A DNA stretch of 37,595 nucleotides from Gammaproteobacteria bacterium (GCA_030426545.1 JAUHYL010000037.1:1-37595), one strand, 5' to 3'; shown: positions 1 to 10,338, counted from the first letter of the stretch. A program made the numbers and translations. The notes: a model not told the origin generated them from the sequence alone.

Positions 1-1230
<1,230 letters not shown>

Positions 1231-1353
1231 TTAAACTGGCCCGGTGCGGGATCACCCCAAGCCACTAATTGGTTCACTCACCTCATCAGCCGGGTCGAGT
1301 CGAACACACTGTTCGGTCAATCCGCCCTGTTCGTCACCGCTATAAACTGGCGC

Positions 1354-2454
1354 TCAGACAGGAGACACCTCGCCATGTTCCACGTGGAACATGGCCAGCG
1401 CTTCAGACTTTGCCTCGGGCCACACTGAGAGCAGCTCTTCCCGCTCCACACAGGTAATGAACACCTGCGCGCCCATTGCCGCGAGGAAACCACACACGGT
1501 TTCGCTGTGCTCCTGATCCAGCTCGGACGGCAAGTCATCAATCAGGTAGGTACAGTCTCCCTTGCCCAACTCCGACATCAGCAGCCCCTGGGCAAGCTTC
1601 AAGCCACATACCACTAATTTTTGTTGCCCCCGGGAGAGGGTATCCGCGGCGGAATGGCCTCCACTGGTCACCCGTATATCCGCGCGCTGCGGGCCGGTGT
1701 GGGTATAACCCTGTTCCACATCCGTTGCCAGGCCCTGATCCAGGGCCTCCGTATAGTTCAGTCCAGCGTCCCAGCCCTGCCGGAAGCGCAATTCCAGCGC
1801 CGGCAGCGATGGCGCCAGCTGCGACATGGTCTCAATAAACCTGGGTGTTAAGCGTTCAAAATAGGCCTTTCTGTGCGCCGTTATGGCCGTGCCTGCCGCC
1901 GCGAGGTCTCGCGTCCAGAACGCCAGTTCATGGTCATCTATTTTACCACGACGAAGGAGCATATTGCGCTGTTTAATGCAGCGTTGAAAGCGCTGCCACT
2001 GGCTGAAAAACGTATGTTCCACGTGGAACACTCCCCAGTCCAGATACTGCCGCCGACCGCCGGGCGGCCCCGTCAGTAAGCTGAAGCTCTCAGCGGTAAT
2101 CACCTGCAGTGGCAACTGCTCGGCAAGTTCCGCCACGGTTTTCACCGGCTGGCCCGCAAGCCGTATCTGGGCCTCGCCGCCACGATTGCGCTGTACGCCC
2201 AACGAAAGGAGCGCAGGCGAGGAGGGCAGGCTGGCGGCACCGTACACGGTACAGGTGGTTGCGTCGTGACTGATCAGTGACTTGACGCTGTTGCCGCGGA
2301 AAGAGCGCGCCATCCCCAGCAGGTGTATCGACTCCAGCAGACTGGTTTTCCCGCTGCCATTGGCACCGTAGAACACGTTCACCCGCTGCAGGCGATCGAG
2401 CCTCACCCTGCGGAGGTTGCGTACACTGTCGATTCTTAGCTGCTGCAGTGCCAC
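1354..2454 (-). CDS. recF: DNA replication and repair protein RecF
   Basis: SMC-like ATPase of the RecFOR pathway that helps load RecA at single-strand gaps and stalled forks. The 366-residue protein has a Walker A motif GANGSGKT at residues 30-37, an ABC signature LSRGQQKL near residue 270, and a Walker B region (TYLIDDLPSELD) near residue 305, all in the expected order and at normal family length. It lies 52 bases after dnaN. Unusual: the peptide FHVEH occurs twice, near residues 143-147 and again in the C-terminal tail MFHVEHGEVSPV. Both are in-frame translations of a 16-bp parS palindrome. The tail copy sits where E. coli RecF has MFTVEKG, so the centromere site appears to have been accommodated in a conserved peptide. 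Confidence 0.97.
   Translation of the reverse strand: MALQQLRIDSVRNLRRVRLDRLQRVNVFYGANGSGKTSLLESIHLLGMARSFRGNSVKSLISHDATTCTVYGAASLPSSPALLSLGVQRNRGGEAQIRLAGQPVKTVAELAEQLPLQVITAESFSLLTGPPGGRRQYLDWGVFHVEHTFFSQWQRFQRCIKQRNMLLRRGKIDDHELAFWTRDLAAAGTAITAHRKAYFERLTPRFIETMSQLAPSLPALELRFRQGWDAGLNYTEALDQGLATDVEQGYTHTGPQRADIRVTSGGHSAADTLSRGQQKLVVCGLKLAQGLLMSELGKGDCTYLIDDLPSELDQEHSETVCGFLAAMGAQVFITCVEREELLSVWPEAKSEALAMFHVEHGEVSPV
1376..1391. promoter_or_regulatory. parS: parS centromere site 1 (inside recF)
   Basis: TGTTCCACGTGGAACA is a perfect 16-bp palindrome matching the chromosomal parS consensus TGTTNCACGTGNAACA bound by ParB. Dyad symmetry extends further, to 1372-1395 (24 bp). It lies in the last codons of recF, about 4 kb from the dnaA/rpmH junction. 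The cognate parA and parB genes are in this window at 20763-22522. Confidence 0.93.
2015..2030. promoter_or_regulatory. parS: parS centromere site 2 (inside recF)
   Basis: A second perfect copy of TGTTCCACGTGGAACA, 639 bases from the first and also inside recF, read in the same frame as FHVEH. Two sites close together near the origin are typical of ParB-parS systems, where ParB loads at parS and spreads as a clamp. Confidence 0.93.
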
Positions 2455-2506
2455 GGAAAGGGTGGTTCAGGCGGCGCTGGCGGGCAAACGGCGTGTTGCG
2501 GCCCTG

Positions 2507-3616
2507 CTAGAGCCGCATGGGCATAACGACATACAGTGAATCGCCCTCTTCAGACTCTTCCAACAGCGCACTGCTGTTGGGGTCAGCGAGAGAAAGCTTC
2601 ACCTTGTCGCCACTGAGCACCCCCAGAACATCCAGCAAATAACTTACGTTGAAGCCTATTTCCAGGGAGTCGCCCTTGTACTCTACAGGGACAGTTTCTT
2701 CCGCCTCTTCCTGCTCAGGGTTATTGGCAACAATATCCAGGGTGTCATCGGTGATCTTGAGACGGACGCCTCGGTATTTTTCGTTGGACAGAATCGCGGT
2801 GCGCGTGAAGGCCTGCCGAAGCTCGAGGCGCGAGCCCAATACGGCCTTATCAGGAGAGCGCGGCAGTACGCGCTGGTAATCAGGAAACTTGCCATCCACC
2901 AGCTTGGAGGTGAACGTAAACTCCTCGGTCATCGCTCGTATATGATTGCTGCCAATGACGATCGCGATATCCTCGTCCTCGTCCATCAGCAGGCGCGCCA
3001 GTTCAAGCACCCCTTTGCGTGGCAGGATAACCTGGGTATCGCCCTCTCCCTTGGCCTTCACCTTTTCAGGCAACGTACACATGGCAAGGCGGTGGCCATC
3101 GGTCGCGACAAAACGTAACTGCTCGCCAGTAAGCTCCCATAGCATGCCATTGAGGTAGTAGCGCACATCCTGCTGGGCCATCGCGAACGCCGTTCTGTCG
3201 ATAAGCCGCTTGAGTTGTCCCTGCTTTAACGTGAGCTGATGCGTGCCCATGCTGTCTTCCACGTTGGGAAAATCACGGGCCGGCAGAGTGGAAAGCGTGA
3301 AGCGGCTACGCCCGGATTTTACCGTGGCCTTGCCGTCGGAAACGCTGAAGCTGATCTCACTGCCCTCAGGCAGCGACTTGCAGATGTCCGCCAGTTTGCG
3401 CGCAGGAACTGTCACATCGCCGGCGTCACCCTTGGCCGCCAGTTGTACTCGGCCGACCAGTTCGACCTCCAGATCCGTGCCCGTCAGCGACAGGCGCTCT
3501 CCGTCGAGTACCATCAACACATTCGCCAGGATAGGCAGCGTCTGGCGGCGCTCGACAACACCGGCGACCAGGTTCAAGGATTTGAGAAGCGTATCCCGCG
3601 CAACACTGAACTTCAT
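2507..3616 (-). CDS. dnaN: DNA polymerase III beta subunit (sliding clamp)
   Basis: The beta clamp: a homodimeric ring that holds DNA polymerase III and other polymerases on DNA. The 369-residue product is the normal length and begins MKFSVARDTLLKSLNLVAG, typical of the first of three clamp domains. The characteristic FVATDGHRLA segment is present near residue 170, and the C-terminus ends in the clamp-like VVMPMRL, which contributes to the hydrophobic partner-binding pocket. The ATG at 3616 is the only sensible start. It follows dnaA by 140 bases; that gap has an A+T-rich stretch around 3700-3730 which could hold an extra promoter, but I cannot define one. It is 52 bases ahead of recF and probably co-transcribed with it. 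Confidence 0.97.
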   Translation of the reverse strand: MKFSVARDTLLKSLNLVAGVVERRQTLPILANVLMVLDGERLSLTGTDLEVELVGRVQLAAKGDAGDVTVPARKLADICKSLPEGSEISFSVSDGKATVKSGRSRFTLSTLPARDFPNVEDSMGTHQLTLKQGQLKRLIDRTAFAMAQQDVRYYLNGMLWELTGEQLRFVATDGHRLAMCTLPEKVKAKGEGDTQVILPRKGVLELARLLMDEDEDIAIVIGSNHIRAMTEEFTFTSKLVDGKFPDYQRVLPRSPDKAVLGSRLELRQAFTRTAILSNEKYRGVRLKITDDTLDIVANNPEQEEAEETVPVEYKGDSLEIGFNVSYLLDVLGVLSGDKVKLSLADPNSSALLEESEEGDSLYVVMPMRL

Positions 3617-3756
3617 AAGTTTGTTATTCCTTATCGACTACCTGGCCAGGCCGCCATAATGCGGCACTGCTTACGGGTTACCGCGCTGAGCCACCCTTTA
3701 AAAAAGACTTTTTATAAAACCTGTGCTCATAATTGCAGGGGTCCGCACACCCTCAG

Positions 3757-5325
3757 TCATGTGGTGAGCGATCGCAACAGGTTCTTGTAATCTTCACGAA
3801 TATCGGAGTTCGTTTCGCGAAGTTCCTTGATTTTACGGCATGCGTGCAAAACTGTCGTGTGATCTCTGCCGCCAAAGCTGTCCCCGATCTCCGGCAGGCT
3901 GTGGTTGGTCAATTCCTTGGACAAGGCCATGGCCATCTGGCGCGGCCTCGCAACCGAGCGGCTGCGCCGACGGGACATCATATCTGAGACCTTGATCTTG
4001 TAATACTCCGCCGCGGTACGCTGAATATTATCCATGCTGACCTGCTTGTCCTGCAGCGCCAATAAATCCTTGAGGCTTTCCTTAATAAGCTCTATATCGA
4101 TAGGCCTACCGACGAAGTGGGCACTCGCTATCACCCGCTTCAGCGCACCCTCTAGCTCGCGCACATTGGAGCGGATGCGCTGCGCAATAAAAAAGGCGGC
4201 ATCCGGTGGCAGGTCGACACGCGCCTCAGTCGCTTTCTTCATTAGAATGGCGACCCTGGTCTCCAGCTCTGGCGGCTCAACCGACACTGTCAGCCCCCAG
4301 CCAAAGCGCGACTTCAGGCGTTCTTCCAGCCCATCAATTTCCTTGGGGTAGCGATCACAGGTAAGGATCATCTGCTGCCGGCCTTCCAACAGGGCGTTGA
4401 AGGTATGAAAAAACTCCTCCTGTGAGCGCTCCTTCTTGGCAAAGAACTGGATATCATCGATCAGCAGCGCGTCTACTGAGCGGTAAAACCGCTTGAAATC
4501 ACTGATCGCATTCAACTGCAGTGCCTTAACCATATCGGCGACGAAGCGCTCGGAGTGCAGGTACACGATCTTCGCGTTCGGGTTGCGATCTTTCAGAGCG
4601 TTACCAACAGCGTGCATCAAGTGCGTCTTACCCAGTCCCACCCCACCGTAAAGAAACAGTGGGTTGTAAGAGTCGCCAGGGTTCTCGGCTACCTGTTGCG
4701 CTGCTGCCAGCGCGAGCTGGTTCGATTTACCTTCCACAAAGTTCTCGAAGGTGTAGTTGCTGACAAGATGGTGTTCGTGATGCAGGGCACTCTCAATGTC
4801 AGACCCCGCCGAATCCGATCTCGCCACAGCGGGCCTTGCTCTACCCGCCTGTCTCATATCAACTCTAGACGTGGTTGCGCGCAGCGTATTCGCACGCGGT
4901 GCCTGGTCTGTACTGGGAAACGCGGGCCGGCCCAGAACGTCGGCACCGTTGGCCACCTGACTGACGACCTCGCCGGAAAGGGCAGGACTGTCGCTGTAGG
5001 TGATATCAGCATCGCGTCGACGCTGCGCTGTACCCGCAGCAGCGATAGGGGCAACAGGCGCTGCCCGCGACGCCTGGCCATTCGCAGTGCCTATCTGCAA
5101 AGACAGGTCGATAGGTTCTCCGGCGGCAACTTCCCGAGCCAGATTCAGAATGCGATCGGCGTATTTCTCCGCAACAAAATCCCGGATGAACCGGTTCGGC
5201 GCCGACAGGGTCAGCATGCCTTCCTGCCAGTTGACGTGCAGGGGCTTGATCCAGGTGTTAAATTGCTGGGACGGCAGCTCATCCCGTAGTCGATCTACAC
5301 ATTGCTGCCAGTTATTTTCGGGCAA
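3757..5325 (-). CDS. dnaA: Chromosomal replication initiator DnaA
   Basis: AAA+ initiator that binds DnaA boxes and melts the origin. Domain I begins [19 protein letters not shown] long, Ala/Arg-rich variable domain II (roughly residues 90-180) explains the 522-residue length against 467 in E. coli. Domain III has Walker [10 protein letters not shown] and Walker [11 protein letters not shown]; domain IV carries the box-binding signature [15 protein letters not shown]. There is no ATG near the homologous N-terminus. I chose TTG at 5325 because an AGGGG ribosome-binding site lies 6 bases upstream and it matches where family members begin. The open frame extends to another TTG at 5376 (539 residues), but that has no visible ribosome-binding site. 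First gene of the leftward dnaA-dnaN-recF-gyrB set. A promoter overlapping a DnaA box suggests autoregulation. Confidence 0.96.
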   Translation of the reverse strand: MPENNWQQCVDRLRDELPSQQFNTWIKPLHVNWQEGMLTLSAPNRFIRDFVAEKYADRILNLAREVAAGEPIDLSLQIGTANGQASRAAPVAPIAAAGTAQRRRDADITYSDSPALSGEVVSQVANGADVLGRPAFPSTDQAPRANTLRATTSRVDMRQAGRARPAVARSDSAGSDIESALHHEHHLVSNYTFENFVEGKSNQLALAAAQQVAENPGDSYNPLFLYGGVGLGKTHLMHAVGNALKDRNPNAKIVYLHSERFVADMVKALQLNAISDFKRFYRSVDALLIDDIQFFAKKERSQEEFFHTFNALLEGRQQMILTCDRYPKEIDGLEERLKSRFGWGLTVSVEPPELETRVAILMKKATEARVDLPPDAAFFIAQRIRSNVRELEGALKRVIASAHFVGRPIDIELIKESLKDLLALQDKQVSMDNIQRTAAEYYKIKVSDMMSRRRSRSVARPRQMAMALSKELTNHSLPEIGDSFGGRDHTTVLHACRKIKELRETNSDIREDYKNLLRSLTT

Positions 5326-5426
5326 AGAAATCCCCTGAGCGCCCTTTGATAAAAACAGGCTACTAAAAAAATACAATCAATAACAAAGACTTATCAGATG
5401 GCCGTTCCCGCTGGCCAGTGGGAAGC

Positions 5427-5455
5427 ATAATACTCCCGAAACGACTGGTTATCCA
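5427..5455 (-). promoter_or_regulatory. Candidate dnaA promoter overlapping a DnaA box
   Basis: On the minus strand a -35-like TGGATA (5450-5455) and a -10-like TATTAT (5427-5432) are separated by exactly 17 bases. The -35 lies inside the DnaA box at 5449-5457, the arrangement expected if DnaA represses its own transcription. The -35 match is only 4 of 6, so this is a moderate call. Confidence 0.5.
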
Positions 5456-5457
5456 CA
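5449..5457 (+). promoter_or_regulatory. DnaA box TTATCCACA
   Basis: Perfect match to the strong 9-mer DnaA-binding consensus, on the plus strand, 124 bases upstream of the chosen dnaA start. Confidence 0.85.
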
Positions 5458-5495
5458 GTTGCGCACAAATTTCTGAAATTTTTATTGTCTTTGAA

Positions 5496-5508
5496 TATCA
5501 AAGGGTTA
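5496..5508 (+). promoter_or_regulatory. Candidate IHF-binding site
   Basis: TATCAAAGGGTTA matches the IHF consensus WATCAANNNNTTR at every position and lies between the two DnaA boxes. IHF bends origin DNA in E. coli. The consensus is short, so position is the main support. Confidence 0.5.
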
Positions 5509-5567
5509 AGGCCATTTAGTATGCTTTTTGATCACATCGGCTCGATCGGCGTGTGCAAGGATTTTCC

Positions 5568-5576
5568 TGTGGATAA
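5568..5576 (-). promoter_or_regulatory. DnaA box TTATCCACA (minus strand)
   Basis: TGTGGATAA on the plus strand is the exact complement of the strong DnaA box, in inverted orientation to the box at 5449-5457. Confidence 0.85.
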
Positions 5577-5824
5577 GTTGTTAGTATCTTTTGGTCAACA
5601 TGTGCGTTGGTCGTCCAACCTCCCGCCCCCATTACACTTTTTAACACCCGCACACGCCTGACCGACCGTAAAATTTTCCCACTGGCACACGGCTAATTCG
5701 CGGTCAGTTGGCAACCAACTCCGGGCGACTCAGCCCGCCTTCTGCCCACCGGCATTCCAAAGTAGGGGTGTAACCGGCCAGCTCCCGCGATGGGACTATT
5801 GACCGGGAAATTCGCGCCAGGCAA

Positions 5825-5853
5825 TTGAATCACACCGCGCATTTACATAGAAT
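5825..5853 (+). promoter_or_regulatory. Candidate rpmH promoter
   Basis: TTGAAT (5825-5830) and TAGAAT (5848-5853) are separated by 17 bases, a good sigma-70 match placed about 90 bases ahead of rpmH and the only strong candidate for the rpmH-rnpA-yidD-yidC set. Confidence 0.6.
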
Positions 5854-5942
5854 ACCTCACCTTTTTTCCAGCCGAAGAAATCGCCTGCAAGAAGCACGCA
5901 GAAGAAGCGATCCCATCGGCCTCAACTTTCTGGACCATTGCA

Positions 5943-6077
5943 ATGAAAAGAACTTTCCAGCCCAGCGTACTGAAGCGCAAGCGTACGCACGGCTTCCGCG
6001 CCCGTATGGCCACCAAGGGTGGCCGCCATGTACTCAATCGCCGTCGCGCCAAGGGCCGCAAGCGTCTGTCTGCCTGA
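5943..6077 (+). CDS. rpmH: 50S ribosomal protein L34
   Basis: The 44-residue, very basic L34 of the large ribosomal subunit. It begins [19 protein letters not shown] and ends in a run of Arg/Lys, the classic family pattern at the classic length. Start at the ATG at 5943, stop TGA at 6075-6077. It is the first gene rightward of dnaA, as in nearly all gammaproteobacteria, and precedes rnpA by 70 bases that contain a hairpin. Confidence 0.97.
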   Translation: MKRTFQPSVLKRKRTHGFRARMATKGGRHVLNRRRAKGRKRLSA

Positions 6078-6091
6078 CACCCGGCTTCTGG

Positions 6092-6107
6092 CTGGCCCGA
6101 TGGCCAG
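6092..6107 (+). terminator. Hairpin between rpmH and rnpA, possible attenuator
   Basis: CTGGCC, loop CGAT, then GGCCAG forms a perfect 6-bp stem just after the rpmH stop. A T-run follows, but about 13 bases later (around 6120), so it may be only a weak terminator or an RNA-processing structure. It could lower rnpA expression relative to L34. Confidence 0.35.
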
Positions 6108-6147
6108 AGTTCAAGCAGAATTTTTGCACAAACTCGGAAGACCGTGA

Positions 6148-6522
6148 GTGGCGCGCCTAGCGAAAGCCAGCTTCAGCAAAAACCGACGTCTTCTCAATGC
6201 CAGTGATTACGGACGTGTTTTTGACAGCCCGGACGCCCGGGCTTCGCACCGTAACCTCCTGCTGCTCGCCCGCGCCAATGAGCGCAACGAACATCGAATC
6301 GGACTGGTCATTGCAAAAAAACACGTCCGGCTCGCGGTAGACCGAAACCGCATTAAGCGCCTGGCCAGAGAGTTTTTCAGGCATCAATCGCATACCGCTC
6401 CCTGCCTGGATGTTGTACTACTGGCTCGCGGCGGCATCGGTGAGTTGGACAACAGAGAAGTATCCTCTATATTGCAGCAGCAGTGGCGGAAGCTACTTAA
6501 GCAATTCGAATCAACCCGTTAA
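6148..6522 (+). CDS. rnpA: Ribonuclease P protein component
   Basis: Protein subunit of RNase P, which assists the catalytic RNA in trimming the 5' leader of precursor tRNAs. The 124-residue basic protein has the signature RNRIKRLAREFFR (about residues 70-82) that contacts the RNA, and a preceding IGLVIAKKHV strand matching E. coli IGLTVAKKNV. Start is GTG at 6148; no ATG is available at the homologous N-terminus. It lies between rpmH and yidD in the conserved order. Confidence 0.95.
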   Translation: MARLAKASFSKNRRLLNASDYGRVFDSPDARASHRNLLLLARANERNEHRIGLVIAKKHVRLAVDRNRIKRLAREFFRHQSHTAPCLDVVLLARGGIGELDNREVSSILQQQWRKLLKQFESTR

Positions 6523-6576
6523 GATCGAGTCGATCCGAATAAACCCACGTTGAATCACCCCAAACCGGGAAACCTG

Positions 6577-6804
6577 ATGCGCCGCTTCCTCATCTTGCTA
6601 ATACGCTGCTATAAAATCTGCATCAGCCCCTTCCTCGGTGACCAGTGCCGCTTCTATCCCAGCTGCTCCAGTTACGCCCAGGAAGCTATCGAAACACACG
6701 GGGTAATCAAAGGCAGCGCACTTGCCATGAAACGCCTCTCGCGATGCCACCCCTGGCACGAAGGCGGGGTCGACCCGGTACCGCCCTGCTCCCACTCGAA
6801 ATAA
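6577..6804 (+). CDS. yidD: Membrane protein insertion efficiency factor YidD
   Basis: Small protein that aids insertion of inner-membrane proteins and sits between rnpA and yidC in most Gram-negatives. The 75 residues contain the invariant cysteine core [15 protein letters not shown], then GVIKGS and [13 protein letters not shown], the hallmark of the family (DUF37). The N-terminus has a short amphipathic segment ([20 protein letters not shown]). I chose ATG at 6577, with GGGA 6 bases upstream, over an in-frame TTG at 6550 that would add nine residues. It is 15 bases ahead of yidC. Confidence 0.93.
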   Translation: MRRFLILLIRCYKICISPFLGDQCRFYPSCSSYAQEAIETHGVIKGSALAMKRLSRCHPWHEGGVDPVPPCSHSK

Positions 6805-6819
6805 ACCAAAGACACTGAC

Positions 6820-8538
6820 ATGGATTTGCAACGCATTTTGCTGATAGGCGCGGCCGCTGTTCTCTCCTTCATGCTGCTTACCGAATGGGTCGCGTTTCAG
6901 GATGAGCGCTCCGCCCTGGCGAGCCAGGAATCATCACGGCTGATACCGACGGCGGAAAACCCGCAGCCAGTAACAGACCCCGAGACAGAGCTGCCCACCA
7001 ATCTTCCGTCGACAGCCATGGTTGACGACGAACTGCCCGCTGCGCCGTTGACGGAAACCGCACAGCCTTCTGTGGAGACGTCACCCGCGGTACCTTCAGA
7101 ATCACTGGTACAGGTGCAGACCGACGTATTGAATTTCGTCATTGATCTACGTGGTGGTGACATCGTTCAACTTTCCCTGCCGCAACACCTGGAACGCCTC
7201 GATAGTGACGACCCGTTCGTGCTGCTCGAGCAGAACAGCCAGCTTGTCTATATCTCCCGCAGTGGTCTGATCGGTCCCAACGGTATCGATGCAAATGGCC
7301 GTGCTACCTTTAGTGCCTCCTCGTCCAGCTTCGAGCTTGCTGATGGTGAAGACTCACTAACCATCGATCTGAGTTGGAGTGATGGCAACGGTATCAGCAT
7401 TACCAAACGCTTTACGCTGAAGCGCAGCGATTACCTCATACAGGTAGACTACCTCGTTGAAAACAACAGTTCCGAACGCTGGCAAGCGAACCTGTTCGGG
7501 CAAATCAAGCGTGAAGATGCATTACCGCCATCCCAGGATACCGCCGCGATGGGCATGCAGCCATTCCTGGGCGTAGCCACCACGCAGCCGGACGATCGCT
7601 TTACCAAATTTACCTTCGATGACCTGGCAGATGAGTCCTTCAAGGCGCAGTTGCCGGGTGGCTGGATCGCCATGATTCAGCACTATTTCCTGAGCGCCTG
7701 GATTCCGGGCCAGGAACAAACCCACAGTTATAGTGCTCGCAGAACCAGCAGTGGTTTCAACATCGCTGAATTCACCAGCCCCCCACTGGTTCTGGATCCC
7801 GGCAAGTCGGGCAAGACCGGAGCACAGTTCTACGCCGGGCCCAAAGACCAGTACCGGCTGAAAGAAATTTCCCCCTATCTCGACCTGAGCGTGGATTACG
7901 GTTGGCTATGGTGGATCGCTCAACCGTTGTTCTGGCTCCTGACGAAAATTCATGCGCTTGTCGGAAACTGGGGAGTCGCGATCATCCTTCTGACGGTACT
8001 TATCAAGGCAGCATTTTTCCGTCTGTCCGCAGCGAGCTACCGTTCTATGGCCAACATGCGCCGTGTACAGCCCAAGCTTGTCGAACTGCGCGAGCAATAC
8101 GCCGACGACAAACAAAAGCAGTCACAGGCGATGATGGAGCTTTATAAAAAGGAGAAGATAAACCCCATGGGGGGTTGCCTGCCGATTCTGGTGCAAATGC
8201 CCGTTTTTATCGGCCTGTACTGGATGCTGATGGAAAGCGTGGAATTACGTCACGCGCCCTTCTTTTTATGGATCAATGACCTGTCAGTGATGGATCCCTA
8301 CTTCGTGCTCCCCCTGCTTATGGGCGCGAGCATGTGGTTCATGCAGAAACTGAATCCACCGCCACCGGATCCAATGCAGGCGAAAATAATGCAGTGGCTG
8401 CCGATCATGTTCACGTTTTTCTTCCTCTGGTTCCCCTCGGGCCTGGTGTTGTACTGGTTGGTCAACAACCTGTTGTCTATCGCGCAGCAATGGGTGATCA
8501 CACGCCAGATCGAAAACGCGGGCGGCGACAAGAGCTGA
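6820..8538 (+). CDS. yidC: Membrane protein insertase YidC
   Basis: Inner-membrane insertase of the Oxa1/YidC/Alb3 family. It works alone or with SecYEG and is needed for assembling subunits such as ATP synthase c. 572 residues, Gram-negative type: TM1 at about residues 4-22, a large beta-sandwich periplasmic domain (roughly 60-340), then the conserved membrane core. In the TM2 segment a Lys ([14 protein letters not shown]) takes the place of E. coli Arg366 in the hydrophilic groove. The cytoplasmic coiled loop ([20 protein letters not shown]) and the motif [20 protein letters not shown] follow. The linker at residues 40-90 is low-complexity Pro/Glu/Thr. It follows yidD by 15 bases. Confidence 0.97.
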   Translation: MDLQRILLIGAAAVLSFMLLTEWVAFQDERSALASQESSRLIPTAENPQPVTDPETELPTNLPSTAMVDDELPAAPLTETAQPSVETSPAVPSESLVQVQTDVLNFVIDLRGGDIVQLSLPQHLERLDSDDPFVLLEQNSQLVYISRSGLIGPNGIDANGRATFSASSSSFELADGEDSLTIDLSWSDGNGISITKRFTLKRSDYLIQVDYLVENNSSERWQANLFGQIKREDALPPSQDTAAMGMQPFLGVATTQPDDRFTKFTFDDLADESFKAQLPGGWIAMIQHYFLSAWIPGQEQTHSYSARRTSSGFNIAEFTSPPLVLDPGKSGKTGAQFYAGPKDQYRLKEISPYLDLSVDYGWLWWIAQPLFWLLTKIHALVGNWGVAIILLTVLIKAAFFRLSAASYRSMANMRRVQPKLVELREQYADDKQKQSQAMMELYKKEKINPMGGCLPILVQMPVFIGLYWMLMESVELRHAPFFLWINDLSVMDPYFVLPLLMGASMWFMQKLNPPPPDPMQAKIMQWLPIMFTFFFLWFPSGLVLYWLVNNLLSIAQQWVITRQIENAGGDKS

Positions 8539-8557
8539 CCCTGTCCGGTCAGCCAGC

Positions 8558-9925
8558 ATGATGTCGGCCGACAATACGATTACCGCGATTGCCACAGCTC
8601 CGGGGCGCGGCGGCATCGGTATTGTGCGGCTGTCCGGTCCCGGCGCCCGAAAGATTGGCGAAACGATTTGCGGGCGCAGCCTGCAACCCCGGTACGCCCA
8701 TTACTGTCGTTTCCTCCACAACGGCAAACCGCTGGACACTGGGGTAGCCTTGTTCTTTCCCGGCCCCGCCTCGTTCACCGGTGAAGACGTGGTCGAACTG
8801 CAGGCCCACGGTGGCCCGGTCATACTGGATCTTCTGACACGAGAGACTGTACGCCTTGGTGCGCGGCCCGCCAGGCCCGGTGAATTCAGTGAACGCGCGT
8901 TTCTCAATGACAAGATTGACCTCGCCCAGGCAGAGGCCATCGCCGACCTGATTGACAGCGCTACACGGGAAGCAGCGCTGAGCGCCAGCCGTTCGCTGCA
9001 AGGCGAGTTTTCGAGAAAGATTGAGACTCTCGTTGCCGCAATTACGGATCTGCGTGTTTACCTGGAAGCCGCCATAGATTTTCCCGAAGAAGAAGTCGAT
9101 TTCATCTCCGAGGGCGATGTAGCGGGCAGGCTAAGTCACATTGTGGAACAACTGGATCGCGTATTGGCCGAGGCAGAACAGGGGCGATTGCTACGCGAAG
9201 GTATGAAACTGGTCATCGCCGGTAAACCCAATGCCGGCAAGTCCAGTTTACTCAATGCGCTGTCTGGCCAGGACAGGGCCATCGTGACGGCAATCGAGGG
9301 CACCACCCGGGATATCCTGCACGAACAGATAGAAATCGATGGCATGCCACTACACATCGTGGACACTGCCGGCCTTCGCAACAGTGCAGACGAGATTGAG
9401 CAGGAGGGCATGCGCAGAGCGCGAGCGGAAATACGATCCGCTGACCGTATTCTTCTGGTCGTAGACGACAGCATCGGCGAGTCCACAACGGATTCAGATC
9501 TACTCTGGGACGACACTGAACAGGCTCGCCAGGCGCAGACTATCCCGATTACGATCATCAGGAACAAGTGCGACCTGTCAGGAAAAAAACCCGGCCTATC
9601 AGACGATTCCGAGATCCCAACGCTTTATCTTTCGGCCAAACATTCCGAGGGGCTGGAATCGCTGCGTGAACACCTGAAGCAGTGCATGGGATACATTTGC
9701 TCGGGAGAAGGAAATTTCAGCGCCCGACGTCGCCACCTGGAAGCCCTTCTCGCCGCGCGCGAGCATTTACTTACCGGGCAGGATCAACTGCTGTCAGCCG
9801 GAGCCGGGGAATTACTCGCCGAAGATTTGCGTCAAACCCAGACAGCCCTGGGGGAAATCACTGGTACCATCTCCAGCGACGAACTACTGGGGAAGATCTT
9901 CTCCAGCTTTTGTATCGGTAAATAA
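8558..9925 (+). CDS. mnmE: tRNA modification GTPase MnmE
   Basis: GTPase that with MnmG installs the carboxymethylaminomethyl group on wobble uridine 34 of several tRNAs. 455 residues: an N-terminal folate-binding domain ([20 protein letters not shown]), a helical domain, an inserted G domain with G1 [10 protein letters not shown]2 GTTRD, G3 DTAGLR and G4 NKCDL, and the C-terminal FCIGK containing the essential cysteine. Start is ATG at 8558, directly followed by a second ATG. It lies 19 bases after yidC. Its partner mnmG is normally adjacent or just past oriC; here it is 8.3 kb away. Confidence 0.97.
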   Translation: MMSADNTITAIATAPGRGGIGIVRLSGPGARKIGETICGRSLQPRYAHYCRFLHNGKPLDTGVALFFPGPASFTGEDVVELQAHGGPVILDLLTRETVRLGARPARPGEFSERAFLNDKIDLAQAEAIADLIDSATREAALSASRSLQGEFSRKIETLVAAITDLRVYLEAAIDFPEEEVDFISEGDVAGRLSHIVEQLDRVLAEAEQGRLLREGMKLVIAGKPNAGKSSLLNALSGQDRAIVTAIEGTTRDILHEQIEIDGMPLHIVDTAGLRNSADEIEQEGMRRARAEIRSADRILLVVDDSIGESTTDSDLLWDDTEQARQAQTIPITIIRNKCDLSGKKPGLSDDSEIPTLYLSAKHSEGLESLREHLKQCMGYICSGEGNFSARRRHLEALLAAREHLLTGQDQLLSAGAGELLAEDLRQTQTALGEITGTISSDELLGKIFSSFCIGK

Positions 9926-10100
9926 TCAACAGGAAGCTATCAATACCGACCCTGCAGTCCACAGCTTTTCCAGAGATTCACAGCCTACTCACAAGTTTCT
10001 CCATCATCCGCACAGAACGCCAGTGGGTAATCACTACCGACAGAAAAAATGTGAACGAACACTTCGCAAGCCATGGAGAGGTACTGGATAAAAAAGACGC

Positions 10101-10109
10101 TTATACACA
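10101..10109 (+). promoter_or_regulatory. DnaA box TTATACACA
   Basis: Matches TTATNCACA, a high-affinity form of the DnaA box. Looser boxes follow at 10131-10139 and 10251-10259. Confidence 0.7.
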
Positions 10110-10219
10110 GAGCGTGAGGCCTCTAAAATACTATGCACAAAAGAGGCGGGGTTGTGCACGGGCTGGCAACTGCTTAACAACCTGACACCAAGGGATTTCA
10201 ACGGTGCTTATACTTGCGT

Positions 10220-10232
10220 CAATTGTTTGATT
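10220..10232 (-). promoter_or_regulatory. Candidate IHF-binding site
   Basis: On the minus strand AATCAAACAATTG matches WATCAANNNNTTR at every position. It lies between the DnaA boxes and the AT-rich run, a plausible architecture for origin bending. Confidence 0.5.
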
Positions 10233-10272
10233 CAGAAGGGGAAAAAAGGGTTCTCCACAGAAAACAGGCTGC

Positions 10273-10338
10273 CTAATAATTACTACAACAATAATACTTA
10301 TATATATACATAGATAAATATAGAGTGAATATAAGTAA
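10273..10338. other. AT-rich stretch, possible DNA-unwinding element
   Basis: About 66 bases almost free of G and C, with alternating TA steps and several TAG/TAA triplets, next to the near-consensus DnaA box at 10251-10259. It stands out sharply from the GC-rich surroundings. It also serves as downstream sequence for the minus-strand hairpin at 10339-10371, so part of its composition may belong to a terminator. Confidence 0.5.

Larger units (their letters stand above)
5377..5942. other. oriC: dnaA-rpmH intergenic region, origin-like
   Basis: A 566-base gene-free stretch between the divergent dnaA and rpmH operons. It holds two perfect DnaA boxes in opposite orientation (5449-5457 and 5568-5576), a perfect IHF consensus match between them, an A+T-rich patch at about 5467-5520 and another at 5345-5400, and a degenerate box TTGCGCACA at 5459-5467. 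Further structure: hairpins GTTGG/CCAAC at 5606-5619 and AGTTGG/CCAACT at 5706-5720, and a 9-bp inverted repeat GGCGTGTGC (5548-5556) / GCACACGCC (5650-5658). Pseudomonas places oriC in this interval, so it is a conventional candidate. The region after mnmE (9926-10390) competes with it. No protein-coding gene is evident here. Confidence 0.6.

Noticed and set aside
4555-5289. 244-codon open frame on the plus strand inside dnaA
   Set aside because: Shadow frame of dnaA with no recognisable domain.
9141-9150. Half-parS GTGGAACA in mnmE (others near 1712 and 21063)
   Set aside because: Only half of the palindrome is present; ParB needs both arms.
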